DNA of 64,000 nt from an uncultured Lachnospiraceae bacterium (GTDB taxonomy: Bacteria > Bacillota > Clostridia > Lachnospirales > Lachnospiraceae): NCBI GenBank assembly GCA_902786365.1, contig CADACD010000007.1, forward strand, positions 1 through 64,000. Direction: 5' to 3'. Positions within the stretch are counted from its first letter, which is position 1, and every line of letters begins with the position of its first letter. Below the pieces are notes generated by a model that saw only the letters and a program-made list of their open reading frames with translations, was not told where the DNA came from and did not search any database. This document shows, in pieces, positions 15,748 through 23,143 of the stretch. The position numbers were made by a program, and so were the translations under genes.

Positions 15748-16680
15748 ATGCAGTCAGTAAAACTATCAAAAATCATTGAGAAGATGGAGCTAAAAAATCT
15801 TACTCCACAGATAGATGTCAGCCAAATAAAGGTTACATCGACAGACATCAACAGACCGGCTTTACAGCTTACCGGTTTTTTTGATCATTTTCCAACGGAC
15901 AGAGTTCAGGTTATAGGATATGTGGAACATACATATTTGTCAAAATTAGAAGATGAAAGAAAAAGGGAAATATGTGAACAAGTTTTTGGTGAGCATATTC
16001 CATGTATGATTTTCTGTAGAGGTCTGGTTCCGGATGATGAAATGATTAATATTGCAATTGAATATGGTGTACCTATTCTTGTGACAAATCGTACAACATC
16101 ATCTTTTATGGCAGAGATTATCAGATGGCTTAATGTAGAGCTTGCACCATGTATTTCAATTCATGGAGTTCTCGTTGATGTGTATGGTGAAGGTGTGCTT
16201 ATCATGGGTGAGAGCGGAATAGGAAAGAGTGAGGCTGCACTTGAGCTTATTAAAAGAGGACATCGTCTTGTCACAGATGATGTTGTTGAGATTAGAAAAG
16301 TCAGTGATGAGACATTGATTGGAACAGCACCTGATATTACCAGACATTTTATTGAACTTCGAGGCATAGGTATTATAGATGTGAAAACATTGTTTGGTGT
16401 TGAAAGTGTAAAAGAGACACAAGGAATTGATATGGTTATCAAATTGGAAGAGTGGAACAGGGATAAAGAGTATGACAGACTTGGACTGGAAGAGCAGTAT
16501 ACTGAATTTCTGGGAAACAGGGTTGTATGCCACTCGATTCCGATAAGACCGGGACGTAATCTTGCCATTATTGTTGAGTCAGCAGCGGTTAATCACAGAC
16601 AGAAGAAGATGGGATATAATGCGGCACAGGAATTTATACAGAGAGTTCAGGAAAATATGGGAAGAGCTAGGGAGGATTAA
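15748..16680 (+). CDS. hprK: HPr kinase/phosphorylase
   Basis: A 310-residue bifunctional enzyme that phosphorylates Ser46 of HPr and Crh-type proteins at high glycolytic flux and removes the phosphate when phosphate is high, setting catabolite repression. The start MQSVKL follows AAGGAG; an upstream in-frame GTG (15718) has no site. The N-terminal domain runs to about 135. Walker A GESGIGKS is at 154-161, followed by the signature around RHFIELRGIGIIDV. It precedes a ROK glucokinase, and a likely substrate (the Crh-like protein with Ser46) is encoded 4 kb downstream. The ncRNA lies directly upstream. Confidence 0.96.
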   Translation: MQSVKLSKIIEKMELKNLTPQIDVSQIKVTSTDINRPALQLTGFFDHFPTDRVQVIGYVEHTYLSKLEDERKREICEQVFGEHIPCMIFCRGLVPDDEMINIAIEYGVPILVTNRTTSSFMAEIIRWLNVELAPCISIHGVLVDVYGEGVLIMGESGIGKSEAALELIKRGHRLVTDDVVEIRKVSDETLIGTAPDITRHFIELRGIGIIDVKTLFGVESVKETQGIDMVIKLEEWNRDKEYDRLGLEEQYTEFLGNRVVCHSIPIRPGRNLAIIVESAAVNHRQKKMGYNAAQEFIQRVQENMGRARED

Positions 16681-16864
16681 ATTCATATCATATGCAGGAT
16701 AAGATATGTTGAATAAACACAATATAAACGTTGAAAACAACAAACACAAATTATATGGATAAATCAATAAAAACAATAAATATGGAGAAAGGATATGTGT
16801 ACCCGGAGGTTTTGATGTACAGAGGAAGTGTATATATGTAGTTCTGGGATACAAAGGTGAAATG

Positions 16865-17806
16865 ATGGAAAAAGTATGTTTTGGTATTGATGTAGGCGGT
16901 ACTACAGTAAAAATCGGATTATTTACAACAGATGCAAAGCTTGTTGATAGTATGGAGATACCTACAAGAAAAGAAGATGAGGGAAGTCATATCCTGCCGG
17001 ATATATGTCAAGCAATTGAGGCAAAACTTGTTGAAAAGAAGATTACAAGAGATAACCTTGTAGGAGTAGGAATAGGAATACCGGGACCTATTACAAAGGA
17101 TGGAACAGTGCTCAATTGTGTCAATCTCGGATGGGGGATGTTCAATGTTGAGGACAAACTTTCACAGATGCTTGGCGGAGTAACTGTAAAGGCAGGAAAT
17201 GATGCGAATGTCGCTGCACTTGGCGAAACATGGCAGGGTGGCGGACGAGGTTTTGAAGATTTAGTACTTGTCACACTTGGAACAGGTGTCGGTGGAGGCG
17301 TTATCATAGGTGGAAAGATTGTGACAGGCTCTAATGGTGCAGCAGGTGAGATTGGACATATACCGGCAGTAACCCATGATGCTGAAACTTGTGGATGTGG
17401 AAAGAAAGGATGTTTAGAGACAGTAGGATCTGCAACAGGAATTGTGCGTGAGGCAAAGAAAGCTCTTGCAAAATCAGAAGAACCATCGAAGCTTAGAAAT
17501 ATCGAAGATTTTACATGTAAAGATATCTTTGATGCAGCGAAAGAAGAGGATAAACTTGCACTTGAAGTGGTAGATAAACTTGCTTATCATCTTGGAAAAG
17601 CGATAGCAGGAATAGCTGCAGTGACTAATCCACAGGTTATTGTAATAGGTGGCGGAGTGAGCAAGGCAGGTAAATTCCTTCTTGACAAGATAGAAGACAA
17701 TTTTGGTGAGTATGCATTCCATGCTACAAAGAATGCGAAGTTTGCACTTGCAACATTAGGTAATGATGCAGGAATGTATGGTGCAGCGGCACTTATTATC
17801 GGATAA
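16865..17806 (+). CDS. glcK: ROK-family glucokinase
   Basis: A 313-residue sugar kinase, most likely glucokinase (glucose to glucose-6-phosphate). ATG-ATG is present; the second is favoured because AGGTGA would lie too close to the first. The N-terminal phosphate motif is GIDVGGTTVKIGL; the ROK zinc site is CGCGKKGC; the GNDANVAALGE stretch carries the catalytic region, as in clostridial GlcK. It has no N-terminal helix-turn-helix, so it is a kinase and not a NagC-type repressor. It follows hprK after 180 bp with nothing else visible in the gap. It would phosphorylate glucose released by the pullulanase and amylase route. Other ROK substrates such as mannose or N-acetylglucosamine are not excluded. 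Confidence 0.88.
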   Translation: MEKVCFGIDVGGTTVKIGLFTTDAKLVDSMEIPTRKEDEGSHILPDICQAIEAKLVEKKITRDNLVGVGIGIPGPITKDGTVLNCVNLGWGMFNVEDKLSQMLGGVTVKAGNDANVAALGETWQGGGRGFEDLVLVTLGTGVGGGVIIGGKIVTGSNGAAGEIGHIPAVTHDAETCGCGKKGCLETVGSATGIVREAKKALAKSEEPSKLRNIEDFTCKDIFDAAKEEDKLALEVVDKLAYHLGKAIAGIAAVTNPQVIVIGGGVSKAGKFLLDKIEDNFGEYAFHATKNAKFALATLGNDAGMYGAAALIIG

Positions 17807-17851
17807 TAATAAGTACATACATTGAATACATTTCAAAAATATAAAACAAAT

Positions 17852-17881
17852 AATGGTTGTGGTTTATTTTCCGCAACCATT
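17852..17881 (+). terminator. Terminator-like hairpin after glucokinase
   Basis: AATGGTTGTGG (17852-17862) pairs with CCGCAACCATT (17871-17881), 11 bp with one G-U pair. The following bases (CTGTATG) lack a T-run, so termination may be partial and murB may be reached by read-through. Confidence 0.5.
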
Positions 17882-17908
17882 CTGTATGTGAAAGGTTTTA
17901 GGTAAATT

Positions 17909-18814
17909 ATGGATAAGATTTATAATTATTTATGCGGAGTGGCAGGTAAGGATAATGTATCTTTAGAAGAAGATATGAGCAGGCATGTGACTTTTAGGGC
18001 AGGAGGAAAAGCAAAGTATTTTGTGCAGCCTGAAAATTCTTTACAATTATCAGAGATACTCAGATATCTTAAAAATAATTCTGTGAAATACTATATTATT
18101 GGAAATGGAAGCAATCTTCTTGTAAAAGATGAAGGCTTTGATGGAGTCATTATCAAAATTGGAAATAAGTTTGGAACAATTGAAATTGATACAGAAAAAA
18201 AGCAGATATATTGTGGTGCAGGTGTGATGTTGTCTAAGATTGCAAGTATTGCATGTGAGTATGCATTTACGGGCATGGAGTTTGCAGCGGGCATTCCGGG
18301 AATGGTTGGCGGAGCTATTGCCATGAACGCAGGTGCATATGGAGGTGAAATAAAAGATATAGTTGACAAAGTGTGGCTGATTGACGAAAATTGTAATGAA
18401 GTATGTCTGAACTGTAGCGAAATGGAGTTCGGATACAGAACAAGTATCGTGCAAAAAAAAGATTATATTGTTATTGCTGTAAGTTTGAATTTTGAAAATG
18501 GAGATAAGAGTGATATTCTTGCGAAAATGAATGAACTTTTAAATGCGAGAAAAGAAAAACAGCCACTTGAATATCCGAGTGCAGGCAGTACATTCAAAAG
18601 GCCAGAAGGGTATTTTGCAGGAAAGTTGATTATGGATGCCGGACTAAGGGGATTTAGTGTCGGCGGTGCAAAGGTTTCAGAAAAACATTGCGGTTTTGTT
18701 ATCAATGCCGGGAATGCGACAGCCAGCGAAATTATAGAATTGATGGATAAAGTTGCAGATATTGTGTATGATAAATTTGGTGTGAAACTTGAGCCGGAAG
18801 TAAAGATTATATAA
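17909..18814 (+). CDS. murB: UDP-N-acetylenolpyruvoylglucosamine reductase
   Basis: A 301-residue FAD enzyme that reduces UDP-GlcNAc-enolpyruvate to UDP-MurNAc, the second committed step of peptidoglycan synthesis. The FAD-binding PCMH fold shows IIGNGSNLLV and GIPGMVGGAIAMNAGAYG. Ser227 in AGSTFKRP is the expected proton donor, and the C-terminal Glu in LEPEVKII is present. It is followed after 55 bp by rapZ in the same direction, an arrangement found in other clostridia. Confidence 0.96.
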   Translation: MDKIYNYLCGVAGKDNVSLEEDMSRHVTFRAGGKAKYFVQPENSLQLSEILRYLKNNSVKYYIIGNGSNLLVKDEGFDGVIIKIGNKFGTIEIDTEKKQIYCGAGVMLSKIASIACEYAFTGMEFAAGIPGMVGGAIAMNAGAYGGEIKDIVDKVWLIDENCNEVCLNCSEMEFGYRTSIVQKKDYIVIAVSLNFENGDKSDILAKMNELLNARKEKQPLEYPSAGSTFKRPEGYFAGKLIMDAGLRGFSVGGAKVSEKHCGFVINAGNATASEIIELMDKVADIVYDKFGVKLEPEVKII

Positions 18815-18869
18815 ATTGAAATGAATGCGATAAAGATGACAATACAATTTTACAATGGAGGCATAAGTT

Positions 18870-19730
18870 ATGAGATTTGTTATTATCACCGGTATGTCGG
18901 GTGCCGGTAAGAGCAGTGCACTGAAAATGTTAGAGGATAATGGTTTTTTCTGCGTTGATAACCTTCCTATCGAACTTATATTAAAGTTTGCAGAGATCAC
19001 ATTCAGGGACAAAGGGGAAAATATAAGAAATGTTGCACTTGGCATAGATATCAGAAGCGGACAGGCTTTAGAGGAGTTAGACAGTGTGCTGGCTCAGATG
19101 CGAAATAACAGATATCACTATGAAATACTTTTTCTTGATGCTTCGGATGAGGTTCTCATCAAACGATTTAAGGAGACACGAAGAGCACATCCTCTGATGC
19201 ATGAGGGCAGAGTGGATGAAGGAATTATTAAAGAGAGAGAAAAATTAAGTTTTATAAGAAATCAGTCAGATTATATTATAGATACAAGTACTCTCCTGAC
19301 AAAAGAGCTGCGAATGGAGATTGAAGATATATTTGTAAGGGATAAAAAATATAAAAATTTGTTTGTTACCATTTTATCATTTGGTTTTAAATATGGAATA
19401 CCAGCAGATGCAGATCTGATATTTGATGTGAGATTTATGCCGAATCCGTATTATGTAAATGAGTTGAGACATAAGACAGGAAATGATGAAGATGTAAAAA
19501 AATTTGTAATGGATTCCGAGGTTTCAGAGAAGTTTCTTGAGAAACTGTATGATATGATTAAATTTCTTCTGCCAAATTATGTCAAAGAAGGAAAGAACCA
19601 ATTGCTTATCGGCATCGGCTGTACAGGAGGAAAACACAGGTCCGTTACCGTTGCCAACGAAATATATGAAAAAATATCAAAAGATGAAAATCTTGGAATA
19701 AAGGTTGCACATAGAGACATTTTGCGTTAA
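18870..19730 (+). CDS. rapZ: RapZ/YvcJ-family nucleotide-binding protein
   Basis: A 286-residue P-loop protein. In Escherichia coli RapZ adapts RNase E to GlmZ; in Firmicutes YvcJ has GTPase activity and affects competence. Walker A is GMSGAGKSS at residues 8-16, and the C-terminal domain carries the conserved GCTGGKHRSV motif. GGAGG precedes the ATG. It is followed by whiA, as in Bacillus yvcJ-yvcK-yvcL, but the usual middle gene yvcK (gluconeogenesis factor) is absent here. Confidence 0.95.
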   Translation: MRFVIITGMSGAGKSSALKMLEDNGFFCVDNLPIELILKFAEITFRDKGENIRNVALGIDIRSGQALEELDSVLAQMRNNRYHYEILFLDASDEVLIKRFKETRRAHPLMHEGRVDEGIIKEREKLSFIRNQSDYIIDTSTLLTKELRMEIEDIFVRDKKYKNLFVTILSFGFKYGIPADADLIFDVRFMPNPYYVNELRHKTGNDEDVKKFVMDSEVSEKFLEKLYDMIKFLLPNYVKEGKNQLLIGIGCTGGKHRSVTVANEIYEKISKDENLGIKVAHRDILR

Positions 19731-19766
19731 AATGCAAAAGTATGTAAAGAAAGGCATGGTGTTTTT

Positions 19767-20705
19767 ATGTCATTTTCAGCAGAAGTAAAAGATGAACTTT
19801 CAAGGCAGTGCAGCACTGCCAGGCATTGCCAGATAGCAGAGATAGCAGCAATTATAAGTATGTGTGGAAGAGTTTTGATTTCAGAAACAGGTAAATATAC
19901 ATTGAAAATACATACAGAAAATTTATCTGTTGCAAGAAAGTACTTTACTTTATTAAAAAAAGCATATAATATAGATACTGAAATTTCTGTACGCCGAAGT
20001 ACAAGTATGACAATGTACAGCATAATCATAAAAAGAGATGAAGACTCAGTAAAAGTTTTAAAAGCATCAAAATTGATTGACGAATTTGGTGAAATATGCG
20101 AAAATATGTCAGTCGCAGATAATCTGATTATTCAGAAAGAGTGTTGCAAGCGGGCATTTATCAGAGGTGCGTTTCTTGTCACAGGTTCAATAAGTGCTCC
20201 GGAGAAGTTTTACCATTTCGAAATAGTGTGTTCAACAGAGAGTAAGGCTGTACAATTAAAGAATATAATACTTTGTTTTCAAATAGATGCAAAAATAGTT
20301 GCAAGAAAGAAGCATTTTGTGGTATATGTAAAAGAGAGCGAAGGTATTGTAGATATACTTAATGTTATGGAGGCTCATGTTTCACTGATGGAGTTTGAGA
20401 ATATCCGTATTTTGAAAGATATGAGAAATTCGGTAAATCGCAAGGTGAATTGTGAGACGGCGAATTTAAATAAAACTGTATCAGCAGCAGTCAAGCAGAT
20501 AGAGGATATTGAATATATCAAGAATACGGTTGGATTATCGGTACTGTCAGAAAATTTGGAGGAATTGGCAATTCTCAGATTGGAAAATACGGATTCATCA
20601 CTCAAGGAGCTTGGAGAGAGGCTGTCGGTTCCGGTGGGAAAGTCAGGAGTAAATCATCGTCTTAGAAAGATAAGCCAGATTGCAGATGATTTACGAAAAA
20701 AGTAA
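19767..20705 (+). CDS. whiA: DNA-binding protein WhiA
   Basis: A 312-residue protein with an N-terminal LAGLIDADG-like fold lacking endonuclease function and a C-terminal helix-turn-helix (about 220-310). It is known as a sporulation regulator in Streptomyces, and in Bacillus it affects cell division and chromosome segregation. The MSFSAEVKDELSR start and the RGAFLVTGSIS stretch are typical. It lies 36 bp after rapZ and 51 bp before the Crh-like gene, so the three probably form one transcript. Confidence 0.95.
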   Translation: MSFSAEVKDELSRQCSTARHCQIAEIAAIISMCGRVLISETGKYTLKIHTENLSVARKYFTLLKKAYNIDTEISVRRSTSMTMYSIIIKRDEDSVKVLKASKLIDEFGEICENMSVADNLIIQKECCKRAFIRGAFLVTGSISAPEKFYHFEIVCSTESKAVQLKNIILCFQIDAKIVARKKHFVVYVKESEGIVDILNVMEAHVSLMEFENIRILKDMRNSVNRKVNCETANLNKTVSAAVKQIEDIEYIKNTVGLSVLSENLEELAILRLENTDSSLKELGERLSVPVGKSGVNHRLRKISQIADDLRKK

Positions 20706-20756
20706 TGCATAGGATTAATTTTTAGAAATGTGAAAGGCATGGTGGAGGAATTTATT

Positions 20757-21014
20757 ATGATAACAAAGAATATGAAAATTGAGATTCGTACAGGATTAGA
20801 GGCAAGACCTGTTGCAGTACTTGTTCAGATTGCTAGTCAATATGAGAGCTCAATTTATGTTGAATATAATAATAAGAGAGTGAATGCAAAAAGCATTATG
20901 GGAATGATGACACTTGGTCTTCCTGCAGGTGAGGAAGTGAAGGTTTCCGCAGACGGAACAGACGAAGAAGATGCTATCAAGGGAATAGAAGATTTTTTAG
21001 AAAAAGAAGACTAG
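20757..21014 (+). CDS. crh: Crh-like HPr paralogue (Glu15, Ser46)
   Basis: An 85-residue HPr-fold protein. The start at 20757 follows GGAGG; an upstream in-frame ATG (20730) overlaps that site region. HPr carries His15 in GLHARP for PTS phosphotransfer; here the sequence is GLEARP, with Glu at exactly position 15, so PTS transfer cannot occur. Ser46 in AKSIMGMM is kept, so HPr kinase can modify it. This matches Bacillus Crh (Gln15, Ser46), a catabolite-repression co-regulator. Position next to whiA also matches the Bacillus yvcL-crh order. Regulation of CcpA or another target is inferred from the family. Confidence 0.85.
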   Translation: MITKNMKIEIRTGLEARPVAVLVQIASQYESSIYVEYNNKRVNAKSIMGMMTLGLPAGEEVKVSADGTDEEDAIKGIEDFLEKED

Positions 21015-21031
21015 AGTGAATAAATTTATTG

Positions 21032-21074
21032 AACCTTCACAAAATATTACAGAAATGAATATTTTGTGGAGGTT
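21032..21074 (+). promoter_or_regulatory. Hairpin sequestering the DUF1540 ribosome-binding site
   Basis: AACCTTCACAAAATATT (21032-21048) pairs with AATATTTTGTGGAGGTT (21058-21074), 17 bp with one G-U pair and a 9-nt loop. The 3' arm contains GGAGG, the ribosome site of the next gene, so translation should be blocked unless the stem opens. There is no T-run, so it is not a plain terminator. A thermosensor, a protein-controlled switch or processing control are possible. Confidence 0.75.
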
Positions 21075-21079
21075 TAATT

Positions 21080-21400
21080 ATGACTGAATTAGATTGCAGT
21101 GTCGCAAGCTGTTTGTATAATCAGGACAAACTTTGTTGCCTTTCAGGAATTAAAGTAGAAGGAACAACAGCAGATGTATCAGATTCTACAGCTTGTGCGA
21201 GCTTCGTAGAAAGAAAAAAAGAGAACTACACGAACGCATACGATGGTGAGGGACCTAAAGAGGAATTAAGCATTGAATGTATGGCAGAGCGGTGTGTCTA
21301 TAACAAGGGATTTAACTGCTGTGCCGAACATATTAATGTTGCGGGAAATGGTGCAAGACATGCACTGGCAACAAGATGTGCGACATTTAAGCTAGATTAA
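21080..21400 (+). CDS. Cys-rich DUF1540 tandem-domain protein
   Basis: A 106-residue soluble protein made of two copies of a DUF1540-like Cys-rich unit: about residues 3-45 (CSVASCLYN, LCC, CASF) and 70-105 (CMAERCVYN, NCC, CATF). The repeated C-x4-C-x3N-x4-CC-x(n)-C pattern suggests metal binding, probably zinc. The function of the family is not known. Its ribosome site is buried in a strong hairpin, which hints at controlled translation. It lies at the end of the rapZ-whiA-crh run, just before the infC promoter. Confidence 0.8.
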   Translation: MTELDCSVASCLYNQDKLCCLSGIKVEGTTADVSDSTACASFVERKKENYTNAYDGEGPKEELSIECMAERCVYNKGFNCCAEHINVAGNGARHALATRCATFKLD

Positions 21401-21445
21401 TACAATGAATAACAAGTTTCTATATTGAAAAAAAATAAAAAGCTA

Positions 21446-21474
21446 TTGACAATATTAAACAATTGTATTATACT
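21446..21474 (+). promoter_or_regulatory. infC operon promoter
   Basis: A perfect TTGACA (21446-21451) and TATACT (21469-21474) with 17-bp spacing. It drives the leader of infC-rpmI-rplT. Confidence 0.85.
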
Positions 21475-21481
21475 ACTAATG

Positions 21482-21631
21482 TTGTGAATAAAAATAAAGC
21501 AGAGTATCCACTCTCACCTATGCACAATTGCGTGACATATGGTTTGATTAGAGTTATGTATAATGGTAAATCAGTTGTTTGGTTTATTTGTGTATATTAT
21601 TAAGTGGATAGTCTGACTATCCACTTTTTTT
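21482..21631 (+). promoter_or_regulatory. L20-type attenuator leader of infC-rpmI-rplT
   Basis: The leader runs from the promoter to a terminator formed by AGTGGATAGT (21603-21612) and ACTATCCACT (21616-21625) with a T-run. An upstream TATCCACT (21505-21512) can pair with AGTGGATA (21603-21610), giving an alternative antiterminator. In Firmicutes, L20 protein binds such leaders and represses its own operon. Placement and the switch are seen here; L20 binding is inferred from the family. Confidence 0.75.
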
Positions 21632-21645
21632 GGAGGTGCACTACT

Positions 21646-22152
21646 ATTAGCGAGTTATATATCAACGAACAGATAAGAGACAAGGAAATCCGTTTGATTG
21701 GAGAAGATGGACAGCAGCTTGGAATAATGTCAGCAAAGGAAGCTATGAAGCTTGCAAGAGAAGCTGAGCTTGATTTGGTTAAGATAGCACCAAATGCTAA
21801 GCCGCCTGTATGTAAAATTATTGATTACGGCAAGTACAGATATGAACAAGCCAGAAAAGAGAAAGAAGCAAAGAAGAAACAGAAAGTAATAGATGTAAAA
21901 GAAGTACGTCTGTCACCGAATATCGAAGTAAATGATATGAAAACAAAGGCAAATATGGCGAGAAAATTCCTTGAAAAGGGAGACAGAGTGAAAGTAACAC
22001 TCCGTTTCAGAGGAAGAGAGATGGCACATATGGCAAGCAGTAAACATATCTTAGATGATTTTGCGGAAATGCTCTCAGATATATCAGTAATTGAGAAACC
22101 GGCTAAATTAGAAGGAAGAAGCATGCAGATGTTTTTAGCTGAGAAGAAATAG
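21646..22152 (+). CDS. infC: Translation initiation factor IF-3 (ATT start)
   Basis: A 168-residue initiation factor that binds the 30S subunit, prevents premature 50S joining and checks the start codon. The conserved N-terminus (SELYINEQIRD) begins directly after an ATT at 21646, 8 bp after GGAGGT. No ATG lies in a usable place, and the upstream GTG frame begins inside the terminator stem. A non-canonical AUU start is the well-known IF-3 self-regulation device in Escherichia coli. The N-domain, linker and C-domain are complete. It heads infC-rpmI-rplT. Confidence 0.95.
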   Translation: MSELYINEQIRDKEIRLIGEDGQQLGIMSAKEAMKLAREAELDLVKIAPNAKPPVCKIIDYGKYRYEQARKEKEAKKKQKVIDVKEVRLSPNIEVNDMKTKANMARKFLEKGDRVKVTLRFRGREMAHMASSKHILDDFAEMLSDISVIEKPAKLEGRSMQMFLAEKK

Positions 22153-22268
22153 TCAATATACAAAGATTATTTGTGATGATTTGATATTCAATTTGATAGA
22201 GATAATCAATATTATGTATTGTTTATTTAGATTGTTAAAAAACAGATGAATTAAAGGAGGACGAAGTA

Positions 22269-22466
22269 ATGCCAAAAATGAAGACAAGCAGAGCAGCAGC
22301 TAAGCGTTTCAAAAAGACAGGTACAGGAAAATTAAAGAGAATGAAAGCATATAAGAGTCATATTCTTACAAAGAAATCTGCAAAGAGAAAGAGAAATCTT
22401 AGAAAAGCAGCTATCACAGATGCTACAAACGTAAAGAATATGAAGAAGATTTTACCATATTTATAA
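22269..22466 (+). CDS. rpmI: 50S ribosomal protein L35
   Basis: A 65-residue very basic protein ([15 protein letters not shown]) typical of bL35. AAAGGAGGA precedes the ATG. It lies between infC and rplT, the standard order, with a 116-bp gap after infC. Confidence 0.98.
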   Translation: MPKMKTSRAAAKRFKKTGTGKLKRMKAYKSHILTKKSAKRKRNLRKAAITDATNVKNMKKILPYL

Positions 22467-22495
22467 GATAAAATAATATAGGAGGAAGACTTAAA

Positions 22496-22852
22496 ATGGC
22501 AAGAATCAAAGGCGGATTAAACGCTAAGAAGAAACATAACAGAGTTTTAAAATTAGCTAAAGGTTATAGAGGCGCTAGATCAAAACAGTATAGAGTAGCT
22601 AAACAGTCAGTCATGAGAGCTTTAACAAGTTCATACGCTGGCAGAAAGCAGAAAAAGAGACAGTTTAGAAGATTGTGGATTGCAAGAATTAATGCAGCAG
22701 CAAGAATCAACGGATTATCATACAGCAAATTTATGTTTGGTTTAAAGACAGCAGGTGTTGAAATCAACAGAAAGATATTAGCTGATATGGCAGTAAATGA
22801 TGCAGAAGGATTTGCTAAATTAGCTGAACTTGCAAAGTCTAAGATTGCATAA
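22496..22852 (+). CDS. rplT: 50S ribosomal protein L20
   Basis: A 118-residue basic protein ([15 protein letters not shown]) that is needed early in 50S assembly and represses its own operon through the leader RNA. AGGAGGA precedes the ATG. It is the last gene of the infC operon. Confidence 0.98.
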   Translation: MARIKGGLNAKKKHNRVLKLAKGYRGARSKQYRVAKQSVMRALTSSYAGRKQKKRQFRRLWIARINAAARINGLSYSKFMFGLKTAGVEINRKILADMAVNDAEGFAKLAELAKSKIA

Positions 22853-22907
22853 TTCTGTACTATTTTATTTTGTATAAAATTGTGGTAATTGTACAGAGTC
22901 TTTTTAG

Positions 22908-23037
22908 AGCGTGTTCTTTGAAGTTGCTATTCACAGCTTATCAAAATGAATAGTCAGTATTGTCGTGTAGGCATATAAAATGATGGCTATTTGTAGTATT
23001 GGAGGCTGTGAACAGGAATTTGGGGACACGCTTTTTT
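22908..23037 (+). terminator. Multibranched structure ending in a terminator, after rplT
   Basis: AGCGTGTTC (22908-22916) pairs with GGACACGCT (23024-23032), with one G-U pair, and is followed by TTTTTT. Within this outer stem TTCACAGC (22930-22937) pairs with GCTGTGAA (23005-23012), and CTATTCA (22927-22933) can alternatively pair with TGAATAG (22947-22953). The enclosed loop of over 100 nt is large for a terminator, so it may be a separate small RNA or an rplT 3' UTR structure. Confidence 0.55.
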
Positions 23038-23055
23038 CAAACCTGAAATTTAATC

Positions 23056-23122
23056 CCAAAGTGAATATGATGTATTGCAATTTGAAAGATGGTCAGATCA
23101 GATAAACGGGAATTCACTTTGG
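23056..23122 (+). promoter_or_regulatory. Inverted repeat in the tgt leader
   Basis: CCAAAGTGAAT (23056-23066) and ATTCACTTTGG (23112-23122) are perfect 11-bp complements bracketing about 45 nt, ending 21 bp before the tgt ATG. It could be a leader stem or a spaced operator. It does not look like a PreQ1 riboswitch. Confidence 0.45.
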
Positions 23123-23143
23123 TCTTAGAAAGGTAATTTTATA

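Noticed and set aside
21604..21645. Upstream GTG extension of infC
   Set aside because: It begins inside the terminator stem; the Shine-Dalgarno site and conserved N-terminus support the ATT at 21646.
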